Part shown: in pieces, positions 33,727 to 42,885 of the stretch | Layout of the letters: the number at the start of each line of letters is the position of its first letter | Position numbering within the stretch: the first letter of the stretch is position 1 | Assembly (NCBI GenBank): GCA_963738025.1 | Contig: CAVTWA010000031.1 | Coordinates: 469,264-533,263 of the forward strand | DNA from: 20CM-2-55-15 sp963738025 | GTDB lineage: Bacteria > Acidobacteriota > Terriglobia > 20CM-2-55-15 | DNA: 64,000 nt | Direction of reading: 5' to 3' | Made by a program: the position numbers and the translations under genes | The notes under the pieces: model-generated | The model's input: only the letters and a program-made list of their open reading frames with translations | Told to the model about the DNA's origin: nothing | The model's database searches: none

Positions 33727-36700
33727 ATGTGGATCGTTCGAATTGCCCTGAGCCGGCCCTACACGTTCGTTGTGATGGCGCTGTTGCTGTTGATCATCGG
33801 ACCGATTGTTATTTCCCGCACTCCTAAAGACATCTTTCCTGAAATCGACATTCCTGTAATCACGGCCATCTGGCAGTACACGGGTTTGAATCCGGAAGAA
33901 ATGACAAACCGGATCGTTTCCAATTACGAGCGCACGCTGACCACGGTAGTCAACGATATTGAGCACATTGAGTCGCAGACGCTCAACGGCATCTCAATCG
34001 TGAAAGTGTTTTTCCATCCGGGAGCGAAGGTCGACCTGGCGATGTCCCAGATCACGTCGGCGTCGCAATCGGCGGTCCGCCAGGCACCCCCCGGGGCTGC
34101 TCCTCCGTTCATCATTGTTTATAACGCGTCCAGCGTGCCCATCCTTCAGCTCTCGATGTCGGGGAAAAATCTGTCCGAACAGCAACTGGCGGATATCGGC
34201 CAGAACTTTCTTCGCACTCAGCTGGCTACGATCCAGGGGGCATCGCTGCCGAATCCATATGGAGGCCGGCAGCGGCAGATTCAGGTCGATCTGAATCTCC
34301 AGGCGATGCAGCAGAAGGGCCTGGACGCCTCAGCGATTGTCAGTGCCATCGGTGATCAGAATCTGATTCTGCCGGCAGGTACTGCAAAGATCGGTAATTT
34401 CGAATATGACGTCGAGCTGAACAGCAGCCCCCGAACGGTAGAAGAGTTAAACGATTTGCCGATAAAGACATCCGCCGATTCGACGATCTATCTGCGCGAC
34501 GTCGCGCACGTACGCGATGGCTCTCCTCCGCAGCGAAATATTGTTCGAGTGGACGGGCAGCGTTCGGCGCTGTTGACGGTGCAAAAAACCGGCTCGTCAT
34601 CGACGCTCGACATCATCGACGGCGTGAAACGCGAGTTGAGTCGAGCGGCATCCGCATTGCCAAACGGGCTTGAAATCCGCTCGCTCGCCGACCAATCGCT
34701 GTTTGTACGCGCTGCAATTCAGGGTGTATTGCGGGAAGCGGTCATCGCCGCATGCCTGACAAGCATCATGATTCTGATTTTTCTGGGCAGCTGGCGCAGC
34801 ACCCTGATCATCGCGGTCTCCATTCCGCTGTCGATTCTCACGTCCATCATCGTTCTGAGCGCGCTGGGTCAGACGATAAACATCATGACGTTGGGCGGCC
34901 TGGCGTTGGCCGTCGGGATTCTTGTCGACGATGCAACCGTTGAAATTGAAAACATCGACCGGAATCTTGGCGAAGGCAAAGAAACCGAACACGCCATTCT
35001 CGACGGCGCCAGTCAGATCGCCGTACCGGCATTCGTTTCGACCCTTTCCATCTGTATTGTCTTTGTCCCGATGTTCTTTTTGACGGGAGTCGCGCGCTAC
35101 CTGTTCGTCCCACTGGCCGAAGCTGTCGTGTTCGCGATGCTCGCTTCCTATCTCCTTTCCCGAACTCTCGTGCCGACCATGGCGAAGTACTTGTTGAAGG
35201 CACACAGCACGACGCATCATCAAGGAAAAGCGCGAAGCTACAATCCTTTTGTCCTGCTGCAGAACGGCTTCGAACGAGCATTCGAATCACTTCGCAATGC
35301 GTATCGTGGCACTTTGCAACGGTGTATCGACCATCGGGCGATCTTTGCGACCTGCTTCATTCTCATATGCGCCGCTTCATTTGTTCTTCTACGATGGGTC
35401 GGACAGGACTTCTTTCCGACCGTCGACAGCGGCCAGTTCAAGCTCCACCTGAGGGCGCCCACGGGCACCCGCATCGAGGAAACGGCGGCCCTTTGCGACC
35501 ACATCGATGACACGATTCGACAAACGATACCCCAGCACGAACTCGATTCCGTTATCGACAATATCGGATTGCCGAACAGCGGCCTGAACCTGTCTTACAG
35601 TATTTCCGCACCGATCGGGTCTGAAGACGCCGACATTCTCGTATCCCTGAACGAAAATCATCGGCCAACTGAGGAATACGTACACGACTTGCGCAAGCGG
35701 TTGAACGACGAGTATCCCGGAGTGACGTTTTACTTTCTTCCGGCAGACATCGTCAGCCAGATCTTGAATTTCGGCCTGCCGGCGCCTCTTGACGTGCAGG
35801 TCATCGGCAGCAATGTCGCCGCGAATCGTGAATTCGCGGCTCATTTGCTTGCGAAACTCCGCCAGGTGCCCGGCACAGTAGATCTGCGCATTCAGCAACC
35901 GTTCAACCATCCCAAACTGCAGTTGACCGTCGACCGGACCAAGGCCGGTCAGGGCGGAATCACCGAAAAGGACGTTGCCGGCAGCCTGCTGGTCTCGTTG
36001 AGCGGCAGCTTCCAGACATCACCAACGTACTGGCTTGATCCTCGTAACGGAGTCCAGTACGCGCTGGCCACGCAGGCGCCGCAATATGAACTGGATTCGC
36101 TCCAGAGCCTCGCCAATATCCCGGTTGCGGCGGGAGGCGGCCGCACTAAATCCGAAATATTGGGCAACCTGGCTTCGATCAGCCGCGGCGCCGGAATGGG
36201 CGTTGTTTCGCATTACAACGTACAGCCGGTCATCGATATTTTCGGCTCGGTGCAGCGGCGCGATCTGGGATCCGTGTCGCGCGATGTGATGCCGATCATC
36301 GAGGCAAGCCGCAAGGATCTGCCGCGGGGATCCCAATTGGCCGTGCGCGGACAGATCGAAACGATGCAGAGTTCTTTTGAAGGCCTGCTCGGTGGATTGT
36401 TGCTCGCGATCATCCTCGATTACTTTTTGATCGTCATCAATTTTCAGTCATGGCTTGATCCGTTCATCATCATTGCCGCCCTGCCGGCCGCCCTCGCCGG
36501 CATCGTCTGGATGTTGTTCGTGACCCACACGACGCTGAGCGTGCCCGCCCTCACCGGATCGATCATGTGCATGGGAGTGGCTACAGCAAACAGCATTCTG
36601 GTGGTGAGCTTTGCCAAAGGCCGCGTGGCAGCCGGTAGCAGCGGCACTGCGGCGGCTCTGGAAGCCGGCTTTACCAGATTCCGGCCAGTCCTGATGACAG

Positions 36701-36912
36701 CGCTCGCGATGATCATCGGTATGGTTCCCATGGCGCTTGGCCTGGGAGAAGGAGGCGAGCAGAACGCACCTCTCGGACGCGCGGTCATCGGCGGTCTCAT
36801 GTTCGCGACAATCGCAACGCTTTTCTTCGTGCCGGCCATCTTCAGCTTATTTCACAGGAAGCAGGCATCTTCAGCTGAACCTCTCGCAGATCCGGAAACG
36901 ATTCTGGAGTAG
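33727..36912 (+). CDS. RND efflux pump, inner-membrane transporter
   Basis: 1061 residues from the ATG at 33727 (MWIVRIALSRPYTFVVMALLLLIIG, TM1); a TTG at 33697 is less likely. TM4 has GGLALAVGILVDDATVEIENI with the paired Asp of proton-coupled RND pumps, and the second half has GSIMCMGVATANSILVVSFAKG and TALAMIIGMVPMALGLGEGGEQNAPLGRAVIGG. It lacks the DFG...VDG pattern of metal pumps and is closer to the hydrophobe/amphiphile or mixed-substrate class found with NodT-type channels. It uses the proton gradient to expel compounds from the periplasm. It is the first gene of a three-gene tripartite operon, 4 bp before the adaptor. Confidence 0.93.
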   Translation: MWIVRIALSRPYTFVVMALLLLIIGPIVISRTPKDIFPEIDIPVITAIWQYTGLNPEEMTNRIVSNYERTLTTVVNDIEHIESQTLNGISIVKVFFHPGAKVDLAMSQITSASQSAVRQAPPGAAPPFIIVYNASSVPILQLSMSGKNLSEQQLADIGQNFLRTQLATIQGASLPNPYGGRQRQIQVDLNLQAMQQKGLDASAIVSAIGDQNLILPAGTAKIGNFEYDVELNSSPRTVEELNDLPIKTSADSTIYLRDVAHVRDGSPPQRNIVRVDGQRSALLTVQKTGSSSTLDIIDGVKRELSRAASALPNGLEIRSLADQSLFVRAAIQGVLREAVIAACLTSIMILIFLGSWRSTLIIAVSIPLSILTSIIVLSALGQTINIMTLGGLALAVGILVDDATVEIENIDRNLGEGKETEHAILDGASQIAVPAFVSTLSICIVFVPMFFLTGVARYLFVPLAEAVVFAMLASYLLSRTLVPTMAKYLLKAHSTTHHQGKARSYNPFVLLQNGFERAFESLRNAYRGTLQRCIDHRAIFATCFILICAASFVLLRWVGQDFFPTVDSGQFKLHLRAPTGTRIEETAALCDHIDDTIRQTIPQHELDSVIDNIGLPNSGLNLSYSISAPIGSEDADILVSLNENHRPTEEYVHDLRKRLNDEYPGVTFYFLPADIVSQILNFGLPAPLDVQVIGSNVAANREFAAHLLAKLRQVPGTVDLRIQQPFNHPKLQLTVDRTKAGQGGITEKDVAGSLLVSLSGSFQTSPTYWLDPRNGVQYALATQAPQYELDSLQSLANIPVAAGGGRTKSEILGNLASISRGAGMGVVSHYNVQPVIDIFGSVQRRDLGSVSRDVMPIIEASRKDLPRGSQLAVRGQIETMQSSFEGLLGGLLLAIILDYFLIVINFQSWLDPFIIIAALPAALAGIVWMLFVTHTTLSVPALTGSIMCMGVATANSILVVSFAKGRVAAGSSGTAAALEAGFTRFRPVLMTALAMIIGMVPMALGLGEGGEQNAPLGRAVIGGLMFATIATLFFVPAIFSLFHRKQASSAEPLADPETILE

Positions 36913-36916
36913 ACAA

Positions 36917-38047
36917 ATGATACGAAACATCGTGATAGCAATCCTCTCGCTGACGGTCGTGACCGGGGTGGTCGTTTCCGGAATTGTTCCCAGAATGAAG
37001 GCTGACGAGGCATTGCGCACAGAAACCGCTTACCTCGCCGCGCGCACCGTCGCCGTCACACAGCCGAAACGCGGAACACCGACCCAGGAGATCACATTGC
37101 CCGCCAGCATTCAGGCGTATGCCGATGCGCCCATTTATGCGCGCACGAATGGATATCTCCGGCGCTGGTATGCGGATATCGGGGCGCACGTGAAAGCGGG
37201 CCAGTTACTGGCGGAAATCGATACCCCCGAAATCGAGCATCAGGTTGCGCAGGCGAGAGCCGATCTCTCCACATCCCAGGCCAACCTGCACCTCGCCGAG
37301 ATCACTTCCAGCCGCTATCAGGACTTACTGAAGACCGATGCTGTTTCAAGACAGGAAGTCGACAATGCGGTCAACGATTTTCAGGCCAAGAAGTCGGTGG
37401 TCGATTCCTCGGAGTTCAACGTCAAACGGCTGGAAGAACTGCAATCTTTTCAAAAAATCTTTGCGCCTTTCGAAGGCGTCATTACGGCGCGCAATACCGA
37501 CGTGGGAGCACTGATCACGAGCGGCAGTTCCGCGAAAGAACTGTTTCACGTGGCAGCGACGGATCGAATGCGCGTCTACGTCAATGTCCCGGAAGCGTAT
37601 TCACGCGCCGCCCGGCCGGGTCTCGTGGCGGATTTGACTCTGCAGGAATTTCCCGGCCGGACATTCAAAGCGAAATTCACCACGACATCGGAAGCAATTG
37701 ACTCCGCCGCCCACACCTTGCTGGTCCAGTTCGATGCGGACAATCCCAAAGGCGAATTACTCCCCGGAGCCTTTGCCGAGATTCACCTGAAGCTACCCTC
37801 CTCCGCTTCTACCTTCGTGCTTCCGGTAACGGCCATGTTGTTCCGATCGGAAGGAGTGCGTATCGCAACCGTCAAGAATGGAAACAAGGCTGAACTCGTC
37901 CCGGTCACGCTGGGACGCGATTTCGGAAACGAAGTCGAGGTCGTTGCCGGGATCAAGGGCGGTGAATCGGTCATCGTTAATCCTCCGGATTCGCTGGTCT
38001 CCGGCGAAGCCGTGCGCGTGACGGAGACCGATAAGGAGCGGCCATGA
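36917..38047 (+). CDS. RND efflux periplasmic adaptor
   Basis: 376 residues from the ATG at 36917. One N-terminal TM (IVIAILSLTVVTGVVVSGIVP). The lipoyl halves are YARTNGYLRRWYADIGAHVKAGQLLAEIDTPEI and IFAPFEGVITARNTDVGALITSG, the alpha-hairpin between contains EIEHQVAQARADLSTSQANL, and barrel parts follow (ELFHVAATDRMRVYVNVPE, GAFAEIHLKLPS). It joins the RND transporter to the channel encoded next; the adaptor stop overlaps the channel ATG (4 bases). Confidence 0.92.
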   Translation: MIRNIVIAILSLTVVTGVVVSGIVPRMKADEALRTETAYLAARTVAVTQPKRGTPTQEITLPASIQAYADAPIYARTNGYLRRWYADIGAHVKAGQLLAEIDTPEIEHQVAQARADLSTSQANLHLAEITSSRYQDLLKTDAVSRQEVDNAVNDFQAKKSVVDSSEFNVKRLEELQSFQKIFAPFEGVITARNTDVGALITSGSSAKELFHVAATDRMRVYVNVPEAYSRAARPGLVADLTLQEFPGRTFKAKFTTTSEAIDSAAHTLLVQFDADNPKGELLPGAFAEIHLKLPSSASTFVLPVTAMLFRSEGVRIATVKNGNKAELVPVTLGRDFGNEVEVVAGIKGGESVIVNPPDSLVSGEAVRVTETDKERP

Positions 38048-39465
38048 ACACCCGAAGTCTGCGCTGGCTGACCCTGGCTTTACCGATCCTGCTCAACGCC
38101 TGCGGTGTTGGACCGCAATACCGCAAGCCCCTTGCTCCCGAACCGGTGGCTGCAGATTTCAAGGAGAGCGGCACCTGGAAGCAGGCTGCGCCGCGAGATG
38201 CTTTCAACAAAGGCAAATGGTGGGAGATTTTCAAGGATCCGAAGCTGAACGAACTCGAAGAACAGGTCGCCGTAACGAACGAAAATCTCAGAGCGGCACG
38301 AGCCCGGTTCTACGAAGCGCGCGCCGTGGTGAAACAGAACCGCTCCGGATTTCTTCCGAGCATTCTGGGAGGGGCCTCCATAACCACAACGCATCAGTCG
38401 GACAATCGCCCCCTGTCCCACAGCAATTACACCGACTATACGGTACCAATCGATATCTCGTATGAAGCCGACGTCTGGGGCCGCGTTCAGTACACGGTCG
38501 GAGCGAGCAAGGCCACAGCCCAGGCCACCGCAGCCGATCTGGAAACCGTCAATCTCAGCGTTCATGCAGAGTTGGCTTCCGATTATTTCGAACTGCGGGG
38601 CCTCGATGCCGAGAAAGAGCTTCTCGAATCGACCGTTGACAGTTATCAGAAAGCTCTCGACCTGACGCAAAACCGCTTCACCGGAGGTATTGCATCCAAA
38701 GCCGACGTCGCGAAGGCGCAGACTCAACTCGAAGCGACGCGCGCTCAGGCTCTGGACGTTTCTATCCAGCGTGCGGAACTCGAACATGCCATTGCCGTCC
38801 TCGTCGGAAAACCGGCGACCGACTTCACTCTGGTTTTCAAACCTCTGACCGGCGAACCTCCCGAGGTTCCCACCGGTGTTCCCTCGGAATTGCTCGAAAG
38901 GCGGCCCGATATCGCGGCGGCAGAGCGCCGTGTCTCCGCCGCAAATGCCCAGATGGGTGTTGCACGAGCGGCCTTCTATCCGGTCCTCGCCCTTCACGCA
39001 CCGACTGGTCTGGAGAGTGCCAGTCTTTTGAGCTGGCTCAGTGCCCCGAGCGCATTGTTCGGTCTGGGCCCGGCGGCCGTGCTGCCGCTGTTTGACGGCG
39101 GCCGGCGCAAGGCCGTATCCGAGCAGATGCAAGCTTCCTACGATGAGTCGATTGCCGGATACCAGCAGACGGTGCTGGCGGCTTTTCAGGATGTTGAGAA
39201 CGGCCTTGCCGCATTGCGCATTCTGGATCAGGAGGCGGAGGTGCAGGATCAAGCCGTCGCGGCGGCGAAGCGATCGCTCGAGATCTCGACAAGCCGTTAT
39301 CAGGGTGGGCTGGCTACTTACCTCGAAGTCACTACGGCGCAAACCATCGCGCTGACGAATGAACGGACAGCCGTTCAGCTGTTGAAACGCCGTACGACAA
39401 CAAGCGTCCAGCTCATCAAAGCCCTTGGCGGGGGCTGGAATGCTTCGAGTCTTCCCTCGGATTAG
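38044..39465 (+). CDS. NodT-family outer-membrane efflux channel lipoprotein
   Basis: 473 residues. A lipobox LLNAC near residue 20 follows a short hydrophobic stretch, so it is probably an outer-membrane lipoprotein. GVGPQYRKPLAPEP is the NodT/OprM opening. The two halves carry the repeated helical pattern of TolC-like channels (ELEEQVAVTNENLRAARARFYEARAVVKQN; GVPSELLERRPDIAAAERRVSAANAQMGVARAAFYPVLAL). It forms the exit duct of the pump. The same channel could also serve the metal pump at 14012, which lacks its own. Confidence 0.93.
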   Translation: MNTRSLRWLTLALPILLNACGVGPQYRKPLAPEPVAADFKESGTWKQAAPRDAFNKGKWWEIFKDPKLNELEEQVAVTNENLRAARARFYEARAVVKQNRSGFLPSILGGASITTTHQSDNRPLSHSNYTDYTVPIDISYEADVWGRVQYTVGASKATAQATAADLETVNLSVHAELASDYFELRGLDAEKELLESTVDSYQKALDLTQNRFTGGIASKADVAKAQTQLEATRAQALDVSIQRAELEHAIAVLVGKPATDFTLVFKPLTGEPPEVPTGVPSELLERRPDIAAAERRVSAANAQMGVARAAFYPVLALHAPTGLESASLLSWLSAPSALFGLGPAAVLPLFDGGRRKAVSEQMQASYDESIAGYQQTVLAAFQDVENGLAALRILDQEAEVQDQAVAAAKRSLEISTSRYQGGLATYLEVTTAQTIALTNERTAVQLLKRRTTTSVQLIKALGGGWNASSLPSD

Positions 39466-39471
39466 GTGCCT

Positions 39472-39750
39472 ATGTTGAGAATCATCGTAGAGCTGGATTC
39501 CAAAGCGGCAACCATGAGGCTCGCGGGTAAGCTCGCCGGCCCCTGGCTGGCGGAGTTCGACCGCACGTGGGCCGAGGTCCATCTGCAGCAACACGGATGC
39601 GGGGTCGTGCTCGACCTGTCGGACGTTACTTTTGTTGCGCCGGAAGGTCGGGCGCGTCTCGAGTCGGTATACAAACAGGGCGCCCGGTTCAAGACGTCGG
39701 GGTGCTTCGGGAAAAGCATCGTCGAAGAAATCGAACGATCGCAAACTTGA
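39472..39750 (+). CDS. STAS-like small protein
   Basis: 92 residues from the ATG at 39472; a GTG at 39466 abuts the channel gene's stop. MLRIIVELDSKAATMRLAGKLAGPWLAEFDRTWAEV and GVVLDLSDVTFVAPEGRARLESVYKQGA follow the beta-alpha pattern of the STAS (anti-sigma factor antagonist) fold; LDLSDVTFV is the strand before the usual phospho-Ser/Thr position, where this protein has Ala-Pro. It therefore may not be phosphorylated. It is placed at the end of the RND operon and might link it to a regulator. Function unknown. Confidence 0.6.
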   Translation: MLRIIVELDSKAATMRLAGKLAGPWLAEFDRTWAEVHLQQHGCGVVLDLSDVTFVAPEGRARLESVYKQGARFKTSGCFGKSIVEEIERSQT

Positions 39751-39793
39751 CACACGCGACGCCTGAGCTAACAATTTGCGACGGAGGTCTTCT

Positions 39794-40249
39794 ATGAAAC
39801 GATTCCTGTTCGCCGCTGCGGCAACCCTGATAGGCGCGCAAATCGCCGCTGCGCATATCCGAATCGCTCCAACCGAGTCCACAGTCGGCGCGCGTGAGAA
39901 ATACACGATGCGTGTGCCGAACGAAAAACAAGTGGCCTCAAGCAAGATCGAGGGCGAGTTTCCCGCGGGACTGCAGGTCTACGATTTTGAATTCAAGCCC
40001 GGATGGAAAATCGATTTCAAGAAAGATGATAAAGGCAATATCGTCGGCGCCACCTGGACAGGAAAAATTCAGCCGTATGAATTTGTCGAATTTGGGATGT
40101 TGGCGATCAATCCGAAACAGGGTTCGAATCTGACCTGGAAGTTCATCCAGTATTACGATGATGGAACGAAAGAAGAATTCACTGGGCCCGTCGGGTCACG
40201 GCTACCTTCTCCGGTCGTTACCTTGAAGCCGGCAACGCCGGCACCCTGA
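39794..40249 (+). CDS. YcnI-like DUF1775 copper-binding-type protein
   Basis: 151 residues. GGAGG lies 6 bases before the ATG. The signal peptide MKRFLFAAAATLIGAQIAAA is cut before HIRI, so the mature protein starts with His, the ligand that binds Cu(II) together with Glu in YcnI. The body fits DUF1775: PTESTVGAREKYTMRVPNEK, GEFPAGLQVYDFEFKPGWKID, TWTGKIQPYEFVEFGMLAINP and WKFIQYYDDGTKEEFTGPVG. The protein is short and lacks the C-terminal membrane anchor of Bacillus YcnI, so it is soluble in the periplasm. A copper role is inferred. It lies before a strong terminator. Confidence 0.8.
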   Translation: MKRFLFAAAATLIGAQIAAAHIRIAPTESTVGAREKYTMRVPNEKQVASSKIEGEFPAGLQVYDFEFKPGWKIDFKKDDKGNIVGATWTGKIQPYEFVEFGMLAINPKQGSNLTWKFIQYYDDGTKEEFTGPVGSRLPSPVVTLKPATPAP

Positions 40250-40254
40250 GAAAA

Positions 40255-40297
40255 AAGTCACAAGAAGCGCATGCTCGTTATGCGCTTCTTGTGACTT
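40255..40297. terminator. Bidirectional terminator (18-bp stem)
   Basis: AAGTCACAAGAAGCGCAT (40255-40272), loop GCTCGTT, ATGCGCTTCTTGTGACTT (40280-40297). A runs precede and T-rich bases follow. It lies between the YcnI-like gene and tatA, and the tatA stop codon is inside its right half. Confidence 0.92.
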
Positions 40298-40493
40298 CCT
40301 CTTTCTTTTCTTCCTTTTTATCGTCTTTGGCTTTCTCGTCTTTAGCCGGCGGTTCCGGCTCGTTCATCGCACCCTTAAAATCGCGGATCGCCTTGCCCAG
40401 TCCGCTGCCAAGTTCCGGCAGCTTTTTAGGTCCGAAAATCAGCAAAGCAATGATCCCGATAATGATCATCTCGGGAAGCCCTAATTGGCCCAT
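40278..40493 (-). CDS. tatA: Sec-independent protein translocase TatA/E family
   Basis: 71 residues. MGQLGLPEMIIIGIIALLIFGPKKLPELGSGLGKAIRDFKGAM is the TatA core: a short TM helix, the FGPKKLPEL hinge and an amphipathic helix. The charged tail is rich in Lys and Glu. TatA oligomers form the pore for folded proteins with twin-arginine signals; several such proteins are encoded here (25187, 28030, 22138). tatB and tatC are not nearby. Confidence 0.95.
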   Translation of the reverse strand: MGQLGLPEMIIIGIIALLIFGPKKLPELGSGLGKAIRDFKGAMNEPEPPAKDEKAKDDKKEEKKEEVTRSA

Positions 40494-40526
40494 ATCGTCT
40501 CCTTCAGAGACCTACACTATCACAGG

Positions 40527-40832
40527 TCACATGTTGTGTCGCGGAGGATGCTTTGGCTTTTCGATGTGCTGCAGCGGCATGGGATCCGTGTCGGGTGGGC
40601 TTTTCGGCACCCCACCCTGTCCCTCAACGTCCGTCTGGGCGTAGTAATCCTTTATCGTCCGTTCAAATTCGCTGCGCTCCGGAGTATCTTCATCGATCGC
40701 CCGCATCGCCCGATCCGGCGTCTGGTCTGGAGCTTCCGTGCTGACCGGCTGGCTTGCGGCTTCGAGGATGCGCTCAGCTTCCTCATGCGGTTTTATGGGT
40801 TTCTTTTCGAAAGCTTTACGTCTGCGAGGCAT
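40527..40832 (-). CDS. Small hypothetical charged protein
   Basis: 101 residues from the ATG at 40832, with GGGAGGG a few bases upstream. MPRRRKAFEKKPIKPHEEAERILEAASQPVSTEAPDQTP is basic then acidic, with no hydrophobic segment. The rest (DRAMRAIDEDTPERSEFERTIKDYYAQTDVEGQGGVP) is polar and likely disordered, ending in a His/Pro-rich tail. No family is recognised. It lies 33 bp upstream of tatA on the same strand and could be co-transcribed with it. Confidence 0.5.
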   Translation of the reverse strand: MPRRRKAFEKKPIKPHEEAERILEAASQPVSTEAPDQTPDRAMRAIDEDTPERSEFERTIKDYYAQTDVEGQGGVPKSPPDTDPMPLQHIEKPKHPPRHNM

Positions 40833-40889
40833 GGTGCCCTCCCTAAAGGTTTGGACTGTCCAGGGTGTTCGTCGGTTAGGGCAGGGGGA

Positions 40890-40963
40890 GATTAGCCACA
40901 AAAGGCACAAAAAGCACATAAGGATTCTCTTATGTGCTTTTTGTGTAACTTTTGTGGCTAATC
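40890..40963. terminator. Very long double hairpin terminator
   Basis: GATTAGCCACAAAAGGCACA (from 40890) is matched by TTGTGGCTAATC (to 40963), and AAAAAGCACATAAG pairs with CTTATGTGCTTTTT; the right side has a small TAAC bulge. Stem about 30 bp. It contains the 3' end of the LLM oxidoreductase gene. The GGCACAAAAAGCACA sequence is also at 22575. Confidence 0.88.
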
Positions 40964-41965
40964 TCTTCCTTTCAAAAGTGCGGGAATGATCTGTTTACCG
41001 TATACGTCCAGGGTGTCCTCTTCTTCCCCGCACATTAAATAAATGTTGAATTGCGTCACACCGACGGACTGCAATTTCCGCAGTTTCTGCACATGGTCCG
41101 AGACTGTTCCGACGAGACAAAAGCGATCCACGACCTCGTCGGTTACGAATTGCGCATTGCTGCTGCCGACTTCGGCATGATGCAGATAGTTGTAGCCCTG
41201 CCGGTCCTGTATATAGGTCGTCAGTGCCGGGGGCAATTCCTCCGGCTTGTAGCGGGAGACGAGATCGACAACGTGATTCGAAACCAGTGCAGGAAACCAG
41301 CGCACGCGTTCCCGCGCTGCGTTCTTATCCGACGAGACCCAGACAGCCGTCGCGCTCATCACCTTTATATTTGAAAAGTCGCGGCCGGCCTCCTGAGCGC
41401 CTTCTTTGACAAAACCGAGACACCACTGGATGAGGTCTGGATCGGCAAACTGCAGAATGACGCCATCGCCGACCCGGCCTGCGCAACGCAAAGCTTTAGG
41501 GCCATAACCGGCAATCCAGATCGGCGGAACCCCCTTGTCGGCCCAGCCCATTTGGATGGGATGGCCTTCGTAGGTAATTTGCTTACCACCGTTCAGATCT
41601 CGAATGATGCGCACCGCTTCTTCGAGGTTTTCCAGTGTCGTCGGTTTCTTGCCCATGACGCGCCGCGAACTGTCACCCCGGCCGATACCGCAGTCCATAC
41701 GGCCGTTCGAGATCCGGTTCAGGGTCGCCAGCAGACTTGCCGTAACCGTGGGATCACGGACCACCGGGTTCGTCACGCATGTCCCAAGGCGCATTTTGCG
41801 TGTATTGGCTGCCATGATCGTGAGCAGCGGGTAGGGTTCCTGCCACAAAACGTGCGAATCGAAAATCCAGCCGTGCCCGAAGCCGGCGGCCTCGGCCTGT
41901 CGAGTCAGAGCGACGATGTGTTCCGGAGTCATATCCGGCTTGAGCGTGAAGGCAAAATCGAGCAT
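40958..41965 (-). CDS. F420-dependent LLM-class oxidoreductase (TIGR03842-like)
   Basis: 335 residues, a luciferase-like monooxygenase TIM barrel. MLDFAFTLKPDMTPEHIVALTRQAEAAGFGHGWIFDSHVLWQEPYPLLTIMAANTRKMRLGTCVTNPVVRDPTVTASLLATLNRISNGRMDCGIGRGDSSRRVMG is the N-terminal half with the F420-binding Gly-rich GIGRGDS. IWIAGYGPKALRCAGRVGDGVIL follows. Family members occur beside dihydropyrimidinase and ureidopropionase genes, exactly as here, and are thought to act in pyrimidine catabolism. The specific reaction is not known. It is the last gene of that cluster, 14 bp after the nitrilase-type gene. Confidence 0.88.
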   Translation of the reverse strand: MLDFAFTLKPDMTPEHIVALTRQAEAAGFGHGWIFDSHVLWQEPYPLLTIMAANTRKMRLGTCVTNPVVRDPTVTASLLATLNRISNGRMDCGIGRGDSSRRVMGKKPTTLENLEEAVRIIRDLNGGKQITYEGHPIQMGWADKGVPPIWIAGYGPKALRCAGRVGDGVILQFADPDLIQWCLGFVKEGAQEAGRDFSNIKVMSATAVWVSSDKNAARERVRWFPALVSNHVVDLVSRYKPEELPPALTTYIQDRQGYNYLHHAEVGSSNAQFVTDEVVDRFCLVGTVSDHVQKLRKLQSVGVTQFNIYLMCGEEEDTLDVYGKQIIPALLKGRD

Positions 41966-41979
41966 CGATAGTTCCTTTG

Positions 41980-42849
41980 TTATTCCTTTACCAGGTCACC
42001 ATAGGATTCCGGACGCCGGTCACGGAAGAACTGCCACACCTGCCGCACTTCCTGAATCTCATCGAGATTCAAATCGGCGACGATGACCTCCTCTTTATCC
42101 CGTGATCCTTCCGCAATCAGTTTTCCACGCGGTGTGCAGAAGTAACTCTGGCCGTAAAATTCGCCGATGTTCCAGGGATGCTCGCGCCCGACGCGATTGA
42201 TGGCTCCCACAAAATAGCCATTGGCGACAGCGTGAGCCGGCTGCTCGAGCTTCCAGAGGTATTCGCTCAAGCCCGCAACCGTGGCAGAAGGATTGAAGAC
42301 GATTTCGGCTCCATTCAAACCCAGGGCCCGAGCGCCTTCCGGAAAGTGCCGGTCGTAGCAAATGTACACGCCGATATCCGCGAATTGCGTTTTGAACACC
42401 GGATAACCGAGGTTGCCCGGCTTGAAATAAAACTTCTCCCAGAAACCTGGAGCGCAATGCGGAATATGATGTTTGCGGTACTTGCCCAGATATTTCCCAT
42501 CGGCATCGATCACGGCAGCCGTGTTGTAGTAGACGCCCTTGATCTCTTCTTCGTAAATGGGAACGATGAGCGCCATCCCGTGTTTTCTGGCAATTTCGCG
42601 CATCAGTTGGATGGTCGGTCCGTCCGGAATCTTTTCAACCATGCCATACCAGCGTGTGGATTGCTCGGCGCAGAAATAGGGACCGGTAAAGATCTCCTGC
42701 ATGCACAAAATTTTCGCGCCCCTGGACGCCGCTTCATCGATCAGCTTGAGATGCTTCTCGATGGCGTCTCGTTTGATTTTTTCGAGAGATTCTTCTGCAG
42801 GCGTGGTGCAAGTCGCCTGAATCAAGGCACATCTGACAATTCGGGACAT
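41980..42849 (-). CDS. Beta-ureidopropionase-type carbon-nitrogen hydrolase
   Basis: 289 residues from the ATG at 42849 (MSRIVRCALIQATCTTPAEE); an upstream ATG at 42876 is possible. The catalytic triad of nitrilase-superfamily enzymes is visible: Glu in LCMQEIFTG, Lys in LGKYRKHHIPHC and Cys in YICYDRHFPEGAR. GYFVGAINRVGREHPWNIGEFYGQSYFCTPRGKLIAEG follows the plant and bacterial N-carbamoyl-beta-alanine amidohydrolase pattern. It removes the carbamoyl group in the third step of reductive pyrimidine breakdown. It is separated from the dihydropyrimidinase by a MITE-like insertion. Confidence 0.9.
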   Translation of the reverse strand: MSRIVRCALIQATCTTPAEESLEKIKRDAIEKHLKLIDEAASRGAKILCMQEIFTGPYFCAEQSTRWYGMVEKIPDGPTIQLMREIARKHGMALIVPIYEEEIKGVYYNTAAVIDADGKYLGKYRKHHIPHCAPGFWEKFYFKPGNLGYPVFKTQFADIGVYICYDRHFPEGARALGLNGAEIVFNPSATVAGLSEYLWKLEQPAHAVANGYFVGAINRVGREHPWNIGEFYGQSYFCTPRGKLIAEGSRDKEEVIVADLNLDEIQEVRQVWQFFRDRRPESYGDLVKE

Positions 42850-42885
42850 TCGCACAATCCTTTCGGGAACGGGCACTGTTCATTC